DNA of 64,000 bases from Ectopseudomonas chengduensis (GCF_015712065.1 NZ_JACFYZ010000012.1:78916-142915), one strand, 5' to 3'; numbered from the stretch's first letter, positions 17,798-27,154 are shown. Program-made: numbers and translations. Notes: generated by a model not told the origin, from the letters alone.

Positions 17798-17835
17798 CTC
17801 ATACCCCACAGGACGACCCGCCGAGGAGCACCCAC

Positions 17836-20427
17836 GTGAAACTCTTCAAGCGTACTGCCAAGGAAGCCAACACGGCTGCCAGCCTGGTGCCGAGCAAGCC
17901 CGAAGGCAAGACGGCGAACACCTCTCTGGGCGCACTGTTACCCGGTCTGCTGGCTGCCGTGATCGGTGGGGCCGCAGGCGCCGCGCTGCTGTGGTTTGCC
18001 GATAACAGCAGCAGCCAGGCACGCCAGGCAGAGCTGGTGCAGGCCATTGGCAGCAACCAGGCCGCCGCCGTGCAGCAGGCGCTCAAGCAATTGCAGGCCG
18101 ACAGCCTCGCCGCCGCTCGCAACCCGGAGCTGTTGCAAGCACTGCAAAGCGGCGACAACCTGCGGGTCAGCGAAGTCGAGCGGCGCCTGGGCTACTGGGA
18201 TGGAGTGATCGATGCCCATCTCAATCGCCGCGGCGAAGCGGTACAGAACACCTCCCGCGCTGCGCCGATGAACTTCGCCGGCCTGGACATGCTGCGCCGT
18301 ACCGAAAGCGGTCAGCAACCCGCCACCGAAGCCTATCGCGTGGGTGAGCGCTGGCTGGCCTACAACGCCGTGGCCCTGCGCCTGAGTGAGAACCAGCCGG
18401 CCCAGGGCACGCTGCTGCTGGCCTTCGATCTGCAGCGACTGCTCGCAGCTATGCCGGCGCTACCACCCGAGTATGGCCAGGTGCAGCTGGTGCAGCAGTT
18501 CGCCAACACGCCGGCGCAGGTGCTGCTACAGCGCGGCCAGGCAGGCGACGCAGCCGCTGCGCAGAGCTTCGCCACCGGTAATCCGTACTGGAAGATCAGC
18601 TTCACCCCCGGCCCCGGCCTGGCTCAAGGCAGCATTTCCCCAGCGATGCTCGGCCTCGCGTTCCTGCTTGCACTGGGCGGTGCCCTGATCGGCATGGTCC
18701 TGGTGCAGGGCGCGCTGCAGCGGCGCGTCAATCTCGACGCCCAGCAACTCGGGCAAATGCTCAAAGAACTCTCCGCCGGTAAGAACGTCAAAGCCTTCAG
18801 CCTCAGCATGCCGGTGCTCGATGCGCTGGCCCAAAGCCTGGCACGATTGCCGCGCCGCAGTAGCGCTGAAGGCAGCAGTACCCCCGTTAAAGGAACAGCC
18901 GCGGCACCCGCCGCTCAGCCGGTAGCCAAGCCAGCCGAGCTGGTCGACCCGCTGTTTCAGGACACCGATATCCTCGATATCGACATTCTCGATGAAGACC
19001 AGGATCTCCTGGGACTGGAGCAGAGCCCCGCAATGAGCACTAGCCAAAGCGCCCCGAAACTTCCCGCCGACATTTTCCGCGCCTACGACATCCGTGGCGT
19101 GGTGGGCGATACCCTGACCGCCGAATACGCCTACTGGATTGGCCGCGCCATCGGCTCGCAGAGCCTGGCCCAGGGCGAGCCCAAGGTCATCGTCGGCCGC
19201 GACGGCCGCCTCTCCGGCCCGGAACTGCTGCAGCAACTGGTACAGGGCCTGCTCGACTGCGGCTGCGAAGTGACCGATATCGGCATGGTGCCGACCCCGG
19301 TGGTGTACTTCGCTGCCAACGTGCTGGAAGGCCGCTCGGCCGTGATGCTCACCGGCAGCCACAATCCGCCGGACTACAACGGTTTCAAGATCATCATCGC
19401 CGGCGACACCCTGGCCAACGAACAGATCCTCGCGCTGAAGACGCGCCTGGACAACAACGACCTGGCCACGGGCGTCGGCAGCGTGCAGCAGGTCGACGTG
19501 CTGCAGCGCTACTTCAAGACCATTCGTGACGACATCGCCCTGGCCAAGCCACTGCGCGTGGTGGTCGACTGCGGCAATGGCGCCGCTGGCGTGATCGCCC
19601 CGCAACTGATCGAAGCTCTGGGCTGCAGCGTGATTCCGCTGTTCTGCGAAGTGGACGGCACCTTCCCCAACCACCACCCGGATCCGGGCAAACCGGAGAA
19701 CCTGGTCGACCTGATCGCCCGCGTCAAAGCGGAAAACGCCGACCTGGGCCTGGCCTTCGATGGCGACGGTGACCGCGTCGGTGTGGTGACCAACACCGGC
19801 AACATCGTCTACCCCGACCGCCTGCTGATGCTGTTCGCCAAGGATGTGGTCTCGCGTAACCCCGGCGCCGACATCATCTTCGACGTCAAATGCACCCGTC
19901 GCCTGACCCCGCTGATCAGCGGCTACGGCGGTCGCCCGGTGATGTGGAAGACCGGCCATTCGCTGATCAAGAAGAAAATGAAGGAAACCGGTGCCCTGCT
20001 GGCCGGCGAGATGAGCGGTCACATCTTCTTCAAGGAGCGCTGGTACGGTTTCGACGACGGCATCTACAGCGCTGCCCGTCTGCTGGAAATCCTCAGCCTG
20101 GAAAAACGCAACGCCGAGCAGGTGTTCAGCGCCTTCCCCAGCGACATTTCCACGCCGGAAATCAACATCAAGGTCACCGAGCAGACCAAGTTCGGCATGA
20201 TCGAACGCCTGCAGCGTGAAGGCCAGTGGGGCGAGGCGAACATCACCAGCATCGACGGTGTACGCGTCGATTATCCCAAGGGCTGGGGCCTGATCCGCGC
20301 GTCCAACACCACACCGGTGCTGGTGCTGCGCTTCGAGGCCGACACCCAGGAAGAGCTGGAGCGTATCCAAGATGTGTTCCGCGCCCAACTGCTCAAGGTC
20401 GCCCCCGACCTGCAACTGCCCTTTTGA
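17836..20427 (+). CDS. algC: Phosphomannomutase/phosphoglucomutase AlgC fused to an N-terminal membrane module
   Basis: 863 residues. The C-terminal half (from about 400) is the classic bifunctional mutase that makes mannose-1-P and glucose-1-P for alginate, LPS and rhamnolipid: active-site phosphoserine Ser508 in TGSHNP, metal loop DGDGDR, sugar loop GEMSGHI and phosphate site RASNTTP. The first 400 residues are extra: two membrane spans (about 37-58 and 272-297) enclosing a roughly 210-residue region with coiled-coil character, then a Pro/Ala and acidic linker. The GTG at 17836 has GAGGAG at ideal spacing; the internal ATG at 19033, which would give the 463-residue classic protein, has only a distant GGAG. 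Confidence 0.93.
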   Translation: MKLFKRTAKEANTAASLVPSKPEGKTANTSLGALLPGLLAAVIGGAAGAALLWFADNSSSQARQAELVQAIGSNQAAAVQQALKQLQADSLAAARNPELLQALQSGDNLRVSEVERRLGYWDGVIDAHLNRRGEAVQNTSRAAPMNFAGLDMLRRTESGQQPATEAYRVGERWLAYNAVALRLSENQPAQGTLLLAFDLQRLLAAMPALPPEYGQVQLVQQFANTPAQVLLQRGQAGDAAAAQSFATGNPYWKISFTPGPGLAQGSISPAMLGLAFLLALGGALIGMVLVQGALQRRVNLDAQQLGQMLKELSAGKNVKAFSLSMPVLDALAQSLARLPRRSSAEGSSTPVKGTAAAPAAQPVAKPAELVDPLFQDTDILDIDILDEDQDLLGLEQSPAMSTSQSAPKLPADIFRAYDIRGVVGDTLTAEYAYWIGRAIGSQSLAQGEPKVIVGRDGRLSGPELLQQLVQGLLDCGCEVTDIGMVPTPVVYFAANVLEGRSAVMLTGSHNPPDYNGFKIIIAGDTLANEQILALKTRLDNNDLATGVGSVQQVDVLQRYFKTIRDDIALAKPLRVVVDCGNGAAGVIAPQLIEALGCSVIPLFCEVDGTFPNHHPDPGKPENLVDLIARVKAENADLGLAFDGDGDRVGVVTNTGNIVYPDRLLMLFAKDVVSRNPGADIIFDVKCTRRLTPLISGYGGRPVMWKTGHSLIKKKMKETGALLAGEMSGHIFFKERWYGFDDGIYSAARLLEILSLEKRNAEQVFSAFPSDISTPEINIKVTEQTKFGMIERLQREGQWGEANITSIDGVRVDYPKGWGLIRASNTTPVLVLRFEADTQEELERIQDVFRAQLLKVAPDLQLPF

Positions 20428-20451
20428 CCGATTTGTTCCAGGAGCCCCTGC

Positions 20452-21357
20452 ATGACCCTCGAGCGTGACGCCGCTGCCCAGGTTGCCAAGGTACTGTCCG
20501 AAGCCCTGCCCTACATTCGCCGCTTCGTCGGCAAGACCCTGGTGATCAAGTACGGCGGCAACGCCATGGAAAGCGAGGAGCTCAAGCAGGGCTTCGCCCG
20601 CGACATCGTGCTGATGAAGGCGGTCGGCATCAACCCGGTGGTGGTGCACGGCGGCGGCCCGCAGATCGGTGATCTGCTCAAGCGCCTGTCCATCGAGAGC
20701 CACTTCATCGACGGTATGCGTGTCACCGACACCGCCACCATGGACGTGGTGGAAATGGTCCTCGGCGGCCAGGTCAACAAGAGCATCGTCAACCTGATCA
20801 ACCAGCACGGCGGCAGCGCCATCGGCCTGACCGGTAAGGATGCCGGCCTGATCCGCGCCAAGAAGCTCACGGTCAGCCGCCAGACGCCAGAGATGACCCA
20901 GCCGGAAATCATCGACATCGGCCATGTCGGCGAGGTCACCGGAGTCAATACCGACCTGCTCAACATGCTGGTCAAGGGCGACTTCATCCCGGTCATCGCA
21001 CCCATCGGCGTCGGCCCGGGCGGCGAGTCATACAACATCAACGCCGACCTGGTCGCCGGCAAGGTGGCTGAGGCGCTGAAGGCCGAGAAACTGATGCTGC
21101 TGACCAACATCGCCGGCCTGATGAACAAGCAGGGTGAGGTGCTCACTGGCCTCACCACCGAGCAGGTCAACGATCTTATTGCCGACGGCACCATCTACGG
21201 CGGCATGCTGCCGAAGATCAAATGCGCCCTGGAAGCGGTGCAGGGTGGCGTGACCAGTTCGCACATCATCGATGGCCGTGTACCCAATGCAGTGCTGCTG
21301 GAGATCTTCACCGATATCGGCAACGGCACCATGATCAGCAACCGCAAGCGCCCTTAA
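20452..21357 (+). CDS. argB: Acetylglutamate kinase
   Basis: 301 residues, the usual Pseudomonas size. Amino-acid kinase fold with the glycine loops KYGGNAME and VVHGGGPQIG, the N-terminal helix (residues 1-25) that mediates hexamer formation in arginine-inhibited enzymes, and AGKVAEALKAEKL and MLPKIKCA towards the C terminus. Phosphorylates N-acetylglutamate, the controlled step of arginine synthesis. It lies 24 bases after algC with a good AGGAG, completing the coaBC-dut-algC-argB run. Confidence 0.97.
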   Translation: MTLERDAAAQVAKVLSEALPYIRRFVGKTLVIKYGGNAMESEELKQGFARDIVLMKAVGINPVVVHGGGPQIGDLLKRLSIESHFIDGMRVTDTATMDVVEMVLGGQVNKSIVNLINQHGGSAIGLTGKDAGLIRAKKLTVSRQTPEMTQPEIIDIGHVGEVTGVNTDLLNMLVKGDFIPVIAPIGVGPGGESYNINADLVAGKVAEALKAEKLMLLTNIAGLMNKQGEVLTGLTTEQVNDLIADGTIYGGMLPKIKCALEAVQGGVTSSHIIDGRVPNAVLLEIFTDIGNGTMISNRKRP

Positions 21358-21379
21358 ACAGCGGCCGCCACGCGGCCTT

Positions 21380-21478
21380 CTGATGACCCTCTCCCCCTGG
21401 GAGAGGGTGCCCGCAGGGCGGGAGAGGGTATTGCAAGCGCACCGTCAAACCGGTGCGCACGGCGCACCCTACGAGATG
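21380..21478. repeat. Intergenic palindromic repeats after argB
   Basis: Two adjacent inverted-repeat units: ACCCTCTCCC...GGGAGAGGGT with its neighbour GGGCGGGAGAGGGTA, and GCGCACCG...CGGTGCGC leading to GGCGCACCCTACG. The second ends with the CACCCTAC tail shared by other intergenic elements in this window (15214, 48423, 63681). Confidence 0.6.
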
Positions 21479-21587
21479 ACGCCGGCCATCGAGCCGGCTT
21501 ATCGCAAGCCATCCGCACACCGACTCGAACTTGCCGCAACCCTCCTCAACATGCACGCTCACCAGGCACCCCCGATAAGGAACGCCC

Positions 21588-22034
21588 ATGAGCAGCCTGC
21601 CCGAACTCAGCCAGTTCAGTTTCTTCCACGCCTTGCGCGTGCGCTGGGCCGAAGTCGATCCGCAAAGCATCGTCTTCAACGGCCACTACCTGACCTACGC
21701 CGACGTTGCCATCACCGAATACTTTCGCGCGCTGGGCGTCGCCTATCCGGGTGACCTGGCACAGGACGGCGGCGATTTCTTCGCCATCCGCACCTTGCTC
21801 GAATACCGCGCCCCGGCGCGCTTCGACGATCAACTGCAGATTGGCGTGCGCAGCGCGCGTCTGGGCCGATCCAGCCTGACCTTTGCGCTCGGCATCTGGC
21901 GCGACGGCGAGCTGTTGACCAGCGGCGAAATCGTCTATGTTCACGCCGACGGTGCGACACGCAGCAGCGCCCCACTGCCGCAGTGGCTCAGGGAAAAGAT
22001 CGAGAGTTTCGAGAAGACTCAGCCGCAAGGCTGA
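21588..22034 (+). CDS. Acyl-CoA thioesterase of the 4HBT hot-dog family
   Basis: 148 residues, a single hot-dog domain. The active-site segment RWAEVDPQSIVFNGHYLTY places the catalytic Asp before the long helix, as in YbgC and 4-hydroxybenzoyl-CoA thioesterases; the strand ALLEYRAPARFDD-type region and GEIVYVHAD follow. It should hydrolyse an acyl-CoA or acyl-ACP thioester, substrate unknown. A ribosome site (AAGGAA) lies upstream. Convergent with the DUF4124 gene, 11 bases apart. Confidence 0.85.
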   Translation: MSSLPELSQFSFFHALRVRWAEVDPQSIVFNGHYLTYADVAITEYFRALGVAYPGDLAQDGGDFFAIRTLLEYRAPARFDDQLQIGVRSARLGRSSLTFALGIWRDGELLTSGEIVYVHADGATRSSAPLPQWLREKIESFEKTQPQG

Positions 22035-22045
22035 ATGACTGAGCC

Positions 22046-22648
22046 CTAAGGCTTTTTCTGCGGCTCGCCGAACAACTCGGCCAGCCGTGCGCGATCAGCG
22101 GCAAAACCGGCCTCGGCCTGAGTACGGGCTTCCTTGTAACGCGCGATATCACGCTGCAGGCGCTGCTGCTCTTCCTTGAGGTTGTTGATCTGCGCCAGCA
22201 AATGTTCCGGCACCTGGCGCCCGGCACGTTCATGGTCGGCCGCCTGGCTCTGCAGGTTGGCCTGCTGAGTACGCACCGACTGCAGATTGCCACGCGCGAC
22301 GCTGGTGACGCTGTCGAGCTCGGCCAGCTTGCGCTCACGGGCACGGTCGACATCGTCGAGATTGGTGTACAGACGCAGCAGCTGGGCATCGCTGCTGGCA
22401 CGCGCCTTGTCCGCCTGCATACGGGCGAACTCTTCGGGCGTAGGGGCTGGCGGGATCACCCGTAGCACGCGCCCCTGATCATTGAGCACCTCGTACCCCT
22501 TGCCGATGAACTCGGGCGGCACACCCTGGCGGCTGAGCACTGTCACGCCCTTGTCGTCGACATAGCGATAAAGCTCGGCAGCCACTCCCGACAACGGCAG
22601 CAGCAGGCTACAAAGCAGCGTACAGCGGGTCAGGAGCGGTGCAGGCAT
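22046..22648 (-). CDS. Periplasmic DUF4124 domain protein with coiled coil
   Basis: 200 residues. Signal peptide cleaved after GVAA, then a DUF4124 module (LYRYVDDKGVTVLSRQGVPPEFI, residues about 25-60) and a long charged helical segment from about 75 to 190 predicted to be coiled coil. DUF4124 proteins are exported proteins of unknown function, common in Pseudomonas. It follows pyrE by 20 bases and is likely in the same transcript. Confidence 0.75.
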   Translation of the reverse strand: MPAPLLTRCTLLCSLLLPLSGVAAELYRYVDDKGVTVLSRQGVPPEFIGKGYEVLNDQGRVLRVIPPAPTPEEFARMQADKARASSDAQLLRLYTNLDDVDRARERKLAELDSVTSVARGNLQSVRTQQANLQSQAADHERAGRQVPEHLLAQINNLKEEQQRLQRDIARYKEARTQAEAGFAADRARLAELFGEPQKKP

Positions 22649-22668
22649 AGGACGACCTTGTGCTAGGG

Positions 22669-23310
22669 CTAGATTCCGTACTCGGCGCGATAGGCCTCGA
22701 CAGCCGGCAGATATTGCTTCAGTTCAGCATCCCCTGCCAGATATTCCAGTACCTGTTCGAGTGACACGATGCTCACTACGGGCATGCCGAAGTCGCGCTC
22801 GACTTCCTGAATGGCGGAAAGCTCGCCTTGACCACGCTCCTGACGGTTCAGCGCGATCAGGGTGCCGGCAGCCTGAGCGCCCTGCCCCTGGATGATCTGC
22901 ATGACCTCGCGGATTGCGGTGCCGGCAGTGATCACGTCATCGACGATCAGCACACGGCCCTTGAGCGGCGCGCCGACCAGGGTGCCGCCTTCGCCATGGT
23001 CCTTGGCTTCCTTGCGGTTGAAGCACCAGGGCAGATCGCGCTGATGATGCTCGGCCAGCGCCACGGCAGTGGTCGCAGCCAGCGGAATGCCCTTGTAGGC
23101 CGGGCCGAACAGCACGTCGAAGTCGATCCCACTGTCGACGATCGCAGCCGCGTAAAAACGCCCCAGCTGAGCCAGCGCCAGACCACTGTCGAACAGGCCG
23201 GCATTGAAGAAATAAGGGCTGGTACGCCCGGACTTGAGGGTGAACTGACCGAAACGCAGAACACCGCGTTCGATGGCAAAGCGAATGAAATCGCGCTGGT
23301 ACGCTTGCAT
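22669..23310 (-). CDS. pyrE: Orotate phosphoribosyltransferase
   Basis: 213 residues, the family length. The PRPP-binding motif VLIVDDVITAGTAIRE is intact, as are FNRKEAKDHGEGG, the flexible catalytic loop, and the N-terminal RTSPYFFNAGLF. Converts orotate and PRPP to orotidine 5'-phosphate in pyrimidine synthesis. Divergent from crc, a linkage conserved in pseudomonads; the two start codons are 80 bp apart. Confidence 0.97.
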   Translation of the reverse strand: MQAYQRDFIRFAIERGVLRFGQFTLKSGRTSPYFFNAGLFDSGLALAQLGRFYAAAIVDSGIDFDVLFGPAYKGIPLAATTAVALAEHHQRDLPWCFNRKEAKDHGEGGTLVGAPLKGRVLIVDDVITAGTAIREVMQIIQGQGAQAAGTLIALNRQERGQGELSAIQEVERDFGMPVVSIVSLEQVLEYLAGDAELKQYLPAVEAYRAEYGI

Positions 23311-23390
23311 GAAAAGTCCCGGACGGCACGGATTTAGCTAAATGAGGTGAGCTCGGGTATCATACACGCACGTGTTTTTGGGGGCCATTT

Positions 23391-24170
23391 ATGCGGATCA
23401 TCAGTGTGAACGTGAATGGTATTCAGGCTGCGGCCGAGCGAGGTCTGCTCAGCTGGCTGCAAGCCCAGAATGCCGACGTGATCTGCCTGCAAGACACCCG
23501 TGCCTCCGCCTTTGAAATGGACGACCAAGCCTTCCAACTGGATGGTTATTTCCTCTATGCATGCGACGGTGAAGTGCCCAGCCAAGGTGGCGTGGCGCTC
23601 TACTCGCGATTGCAACCCAAGGCGGTGATCAGCGGCCTCGGCTTCGAGATGGCCGATCGCTACGGGCGCTACCTGCAGGCCGATTTCGACAAGGTAAGTA
23701 TCGCCACCCTGCTGCTGCCAAGCGGGCGGGACGGTGATGAGAGCTTGAATCAGAAATTCAAGTTCATGGACGACTTCACCCATTATCTGGACAAGCAACG
23801 CCGCAAGCGTCGCGAGTACATCTACTGCGGCTCGCTGCATGTAGCGCACCAGAAGCTGGACGTGAAGAACTGGCGTGACTGCCAGCAATCACCAGGTTTC
23901 CTGGCGCCCGAGCGCGCCTGGATGGATGAGGTGGTTGGCAATATGGGTTATGTCGATGCACTGCGCGAGGTCAGCCGCGAAGGTGACCAGTTCAGTTGGT
24001 GGCCGGATAACGAGCAAGCGGAAATGCTCAACCTGGGCTACCGCTTCGACTACCAGCTGCTCACTCCGGGCATGCGCCGTAGTGTGCGCAGCGCACGCCT
24101 GCCACGTCAGCCGCGCTTCTCCCAGCATGCGCCGCTGATCGTCGATTACGACTGGATTCTCAGCATCTGA
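23391..24170 (+). CDS. crc: Catabolite repression control protein Crc
   Basis: 259 residues, identical in length and close in sequence to P. aeruginosa Crc (MRIISVNVNGIQAAAERG, SQGGVALYSRLQPKAVISG, PRFSQHAPLIVDYDW). It has the exonuclease III-like fold but in this family no nuclease activity; it acts with Hfq to block translation of catabolic mRNAs when preferred carbon sources are present. Diagnostic for Pseudomonas. A bidirectional terminator follows. Confidence 0.97.
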   Translation: MRIISVNVNGIQAAAERGLLSWLQAQNADVICLQDTRASAFEMDDQAFQLDGYFLYACDGEVPSQGGVALYSRLQPKAVISGLGFEMADRYGRYLQADFDKVSIATLLLPSGRDGDESLNQKFKFMDDFTHYLDKQRRKRREYIYCGSLHVAHQKLDVKNWRDCQQSPGFLAPERAWMDEVVGNMGYVDALREVSREGDQFSWWPDNEQAEMLNLGYRFDYQLLTPGMRRSVRSARLPRQPRFSQHAPLIVDYDWILSI

Positions 24171-24190
24171 TCGACAGGTAACAGGCATGA

Positions 24191-24215
24191 AAAAGCCGGC
24201 TGATCGCCGGCTTTT
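24191..24215. terminator. Bidirectional rho-independent terminator between crc and a DUF4870 gene
   Basis: AAAAGCCGGC and GCCGGCTTTT form a ten-base-pair stem with loop TGATC. T-runs occur on both strands, serving crc on the right-going strand and the convergent membrane protein gene on the other. Confidence 0.9.
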
Positions 24216-24229
24216 TGTTGCACGCAGGT

Positions 24230-24601
24230 TTACTTCACCAAACGCCAACTGAAGGGGTAGCGATAGGGTTGCCCTTCGTTGGCCTTGATACCCGCGATGA
24301 TGGTCAACACCAGCGCCGCCAGGCCCAACAGCATCAGCAGCGGGAAGCCGATCACCACCACCATCAGAATGAAACAGACCACTGCGGCCAATGCCACGCT
24401 GATCTGGAAGTTCAGCGCTTCCTTGCCCTGCGCATCGACGAAGGGGTCGAGGTCTTTCTTGATCTGCCAGATGATCAGCGGGCCAAGCAGATTGCCGAAG
24501 GGGAACACCAGGCCGAGAAACGCGGCGAAGTGGCAGAACATGGCCCACTGACGCGCTTCCTGACTGGGCGTCGGAACCGGGTTTTGCATATCGTCGTTCA
24601 T
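24230..24601 (-). CDS. DUF4870 family membrane protein
   Basis: 123 residues. Start at 24601 is preceded by AAGGAG at seven-base spacing. After a short polar N terminus there are three hydrophobic stretches: WAMFCHFAAFLGLVFPF, the segment around ISVALAAVVCFILMVVV, and LLMLLGLAALVLTIIAG. The sequence IKKDLDPFVDAQGKEALNFQ matches the DUF4870 (Tic20-like) signature. Function unknown. It lies 28 bases after rph, possibly one transcript. Confidence 0.8.
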   Translation of the reverse strand: MNDDMQNPVPTPSQEARQWAMFCHFAAFLGLVFPFGNLLGPLIIWQIKKDLDPFVDAQGKEALNFQISVALAAVVCFILMVVVIGFPLLMLLGLAALVLTIIAGIKANEGQPYRYPFSWRLVK

Positions 24602-24629
24602 ACGGGTGCTCCTTGCTCGGCTAAAGATT

Positions 24630-25349
24630 TCAGTCGACCAGAGCGGCCTTCTGCAGTTCAAAGATCTCGTTCATGCCCTTCTGTGCCAGTGCCAGCATGG
24701 CGTTGAATTCGTCAGGCTGGAACGGCGCGCCTTCGGCAGTACCCTGCACTTCGATGAAGCCGCCGGCATTGGTCATTACCACGTTGAGGTCGGTCTCGGC
24801 GGCGGAGTCTTCCAGGTAGTCCAGATCCAGCACCGGCTCGCCTTGGTAGATGCCGACCGACACCGCTGCGATCATCTGCTTGAGTGGCTCGCCCTTGAGC
24901 GAACCACGCTTTTTCAGCACTTTCAGGGCATCGATCAGCGCCACTATGGCGCCAGTGATGGAGGCGGTGCGGGTGCCACCGTCAGCCTGGATCACGTCGC
25001 AATCGACGTACAGGGTGTTCTCGCCCAGCTTGGTCATGTCCAATGCTGCGCGCAGCGAACGGCCGATGAGGCGCTGGATTTCCAAAGTACGCCCGCCCTG
25101 CTTGCCGCGGCTGGCCTCACGCTGGTTACGCTCGCCGGTGGCGCGCGGCAGCATGCCGTATTCGGCAGTCAGCCAGCCCTGGCCCTGACCCTTGAGGAAA
25201 CGCGGCACGCCGGATTCGACGCTGACGGTGCAGATCACCTTGGTATCGCCGAACTCCACCAGCACCGAGCCCTCGGCGTGCTTGGTGTAGTTGCGGGTGA
25301 TGCGAATCGAGCGCAACTGATCGGCGGCGCGGCCACTGGGACGTTTCAT
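24630..25349 (-). CDS. rph: Ribonuclease PH
   Basis: 239 residues, full length. Conserved segments: RPSGRAADQLRSIRITRNYT at the N terminus, EYGMLPRATGERNQREASRG, and DCDVIQADGGTRTASITG, with the phosphate-binding arginines in the second. A phosphorolytic 3'-5' exonuclease that trims tRNA 3' ends. Unlike the K-12 strain of E. coli, there is no frameshift near the C terminus. Divergent from the yicC gene. Confidence 0.97.
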   Translation of the reverse strand: MKRPSGRAADQLRSIRITRNYTKHAEGSVLVEFGDTKVICTVSVESGVPRFLKGQGQGWLTAEYGMLPRATGERNQREASRGKQGGRTLEIQRLIGRSLRAALDMTKLGENTLYVDCDVIQADGGTRTASITGAIVALIDALKVLKKRGSLKGEPLKQMIAAVSVGIYQGEPVLDLDYLEDSAAETDLNVVMTNAGGFIEVQGTAEGAPFQPDEFNAMLALAQKGMNEIFELQKAALVD

Positions 25350-25524
25350 CGAGCGATACCTACTTCATTAAGTGAAAACAGCACGCATTATAGGGGGCGG
25401 TCGAGCAAGGCGACACGCCGAATTGGCGCCAGCAGATGGCAGGCCCGATCGCCTGCACATGAAATGGGTAGGCGCCGTGAGCTACAATCCTGCGTTTTTC
25501 GAGCCGACTTCCACGAGGTATCCC

Positions 25525-26388
25525 ATGGTTCACAGCATGACGGCCTTTGCCCGCAATGAGCAGGCAACCGCTCACGGCACACTGAGCTGGGAGCTGCGCT
25601 CGGTCAACCACCGCTATCTCGAACCGCACCTGCGCCTGCCGGAAGCCTTCCGCGACCTCGAAGGCGCGGTGCGCGAAGCGCTGCGCCAGGGCCTGTCACG
25701 CGGCAAGGTGGAATGCACCCTGCGCTTCGCCGAAGAAAGTGCCGGCAAGCCGCTGCAGGTCGACGCCGACCGCGCCCGCCAACTGATTGCCGCTGCCGAA
25801 CAGGTCGCCGCACTGATCCAGCAGCCGGCCCCGCTCAACCCACTGGAAGTGCTGGCCTGGCCCGGCGTGCTGGTGGCCGACGCGGCCGACCCACAGGCGC
25901 TGAACGCTGCCGCTCTGAAGCTGTTCGACCAGGCACTGGGTGAACTCAAGGCCGGCCGTGCCCGCGAAGGCGCCGAGCTGGCCAAGCTGCTCAATGAGCG
26001 CCTCGACAGCATCCTCGACGAAGTCGCCGCCCTGCGCGAACTGGTGCCGCAGATGCTCGCCGGGCAGCGCGCCAAGATCGAAACCCGCTTCGCCGAAATG
26101 CAGGCCGAGCTCGATCCGCAACGCCTGGAGCAGGAGCTGGTGCTGCTCGCGCAGAAGAGCGACGTGGCCGAGGAGCTGGATCGCCTCAGCACCCACGTCA
26201 GCGAAGTGCGTCGCGTGCTCAAGGCCGGCGGCGCTGCCGGACGGCGCCTGGATTTTTTGATGCAGGAGCTCAACCGCGAGGCCAACACCCTCGGCTCCAA
26301 GGCCTTCGATCCGCGCAGCACGCAGGCTGCGGTCAATCTGAAGGTGCTGATCGAGCAGATGCGCGAGCAAGTGCAGAACATCGAGTAA
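25525..26388 (+). CDS. yicC: YicC/YloC family endoribonuclease
   Basis: 287 residues. Opens MVHSMTAFAR with the YicC N-terminal domain (SVNHRYLEPHLRLPEAFRDLE) and ends with the DUF1732 domain (QKSDVAEELDRLSTHVSEVR, RRLDFLMQELNREANTLGSK). The start at 25525 has ACGAGG nearby; upstream in-frame codons lack conservation. In E. coli YicC promotes decay of the small RNA RyhB, and YloC relatives are endoribonucleases. Its position between rph and gmk is usual for Pseudomonas. Confidence 0.93.
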   Translation: MVHSMTAFARNEQATAHGTLSWELRSVNHRYLEPHLRLPEAFRDLEGAVREALRQGLSRGKVECTLRFAEESAGKPLQVDADRARQLIAAAEQVAALIQQPAPLNPLEVLAWPGVLVADAADPQALNAAALKLFDQALGELKAGRAREGAELAKLLNERLDSILDEVAALRELVPQMLAGQRAKIETRFAEMQAELDPQRLEQELVLLAQKSDVAEELDRLSTHVSEVRRVLKAGGAAGRRLDFLMQELNREANTLGSKAFDPRSTQAAVNLKVLIEQMREQVQNIE

Positions 26389-26536
26389 AAACTACTGCGC
26401 TAGGCTATGTCGCGTTGAAATCAGGTTCGAAATGCTCATTTACAGTCGTAAACTCCGCTTTCTCACCTGATTTCGCCTTGTCTAGCCGTCGCTCGCTACG
26501 TTTTCACGCCCATCAAGATTTGCTCAGGAAGCTCTA

Positions 26537-27154
26537 ATGGCCACCACCGGCACCCTCTACATCGTTTCCGCTCCCTCCGGCGCCGGCAAGACCAGCCTGG
26601 TCAAGGCCCTGATCGACAGCGAGGCGCAGATTCGCGTCTCGGTCTCGCATACCACCCGCGCCATGCGTCCAGGCGAGGTGGACGGAGTCAACTACCACTT
26701 CGTCGACCATGCGCAGTTCAACGCCATGCTCGAACGCAGCGAATTTCTCGAGCACGCCCAGGTCTTCGACAACCTTTACGGCACCTCGCAGAAATGGGTC
26801 GAGCAGACCCTGGCCGAAGGCTTCGACCTGATTCTGGAGATCGACTGGCAGGGTGCACAGCAGGTGCGCAAGCTGATGCCGCAGGCCAAATCCATCTTCA
26901 TCCTGCCGCCGACCCAGGAAGCTTTGCGTCACCGCCTGACCAACCGCGGCCAGGACAGCGGCGAGATCATCGAACGACGCATGCGCGAGGCCGTCAGCGA
27001 GATGAGCCACTACGTCGAATACGACTACCTGGTGATCAACGATGACTTCAACCACGCCCTGAGCGACCTGAAAGCCATCTTCCGCAGCAACCAGTTGTCG
27101 CAAACACAACAGCAGCAGCGCCATGCCGGGCTACTCAGCGAGCTGCTGGCGTAA
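26537..27154 (+). CDS. gmk: Guanylate kinase
   Basis: 205 residues. P-loop SAPSGAGKTSLV at residues about 11-22, then the GMP-binding HTTRAMRPGEVDGVNYHFV and the LILEIDWQGAQQVR segment. Phosphorylates GMP to GDP, feeding GTP and, through the following spoT, (p)ppGpp pools. First of the gmk-rpoZ-spoT-ridA series, with a 94-bp gap to rpoZ. Confidence 0.97.
   Translation: MATTGTLYIVSAPSGAGKTSLVKALIDSEAQIRVSVSHTTRAMRPGEVDGVNYHFVDHAQFNAMLERSEFLEHAQVFDNLYGTSQKWVEQTLAEGFDLILEIDWQGAQQVRKLMPQAKSIFILPPTQEALRHRLTNRGQDSGEIIERRMREAVSEMSHYVEYDYLVINDDFNHALSDLKAIFRSNQLSQTQQQQRHAGLLSELLA

Noticed and set aside
19033..20427. Treating algC as a separate gene from the upstream membrane frame
   Set aside because: The frame is continuous with no stop, the upstream start has the better ribosome site, and the internal ATG has none at good spacing; both forms remain possible and are noted.
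18526..20925. A 799-codon open frame on the minus strand opposite algC and argB
   Set aside because: Antisense frames stay open by chance in GC-rich DNA with third-position G/C bias. The plus strand encodes clear AlgC and ArgB, and the antisense protein resembles nothing.
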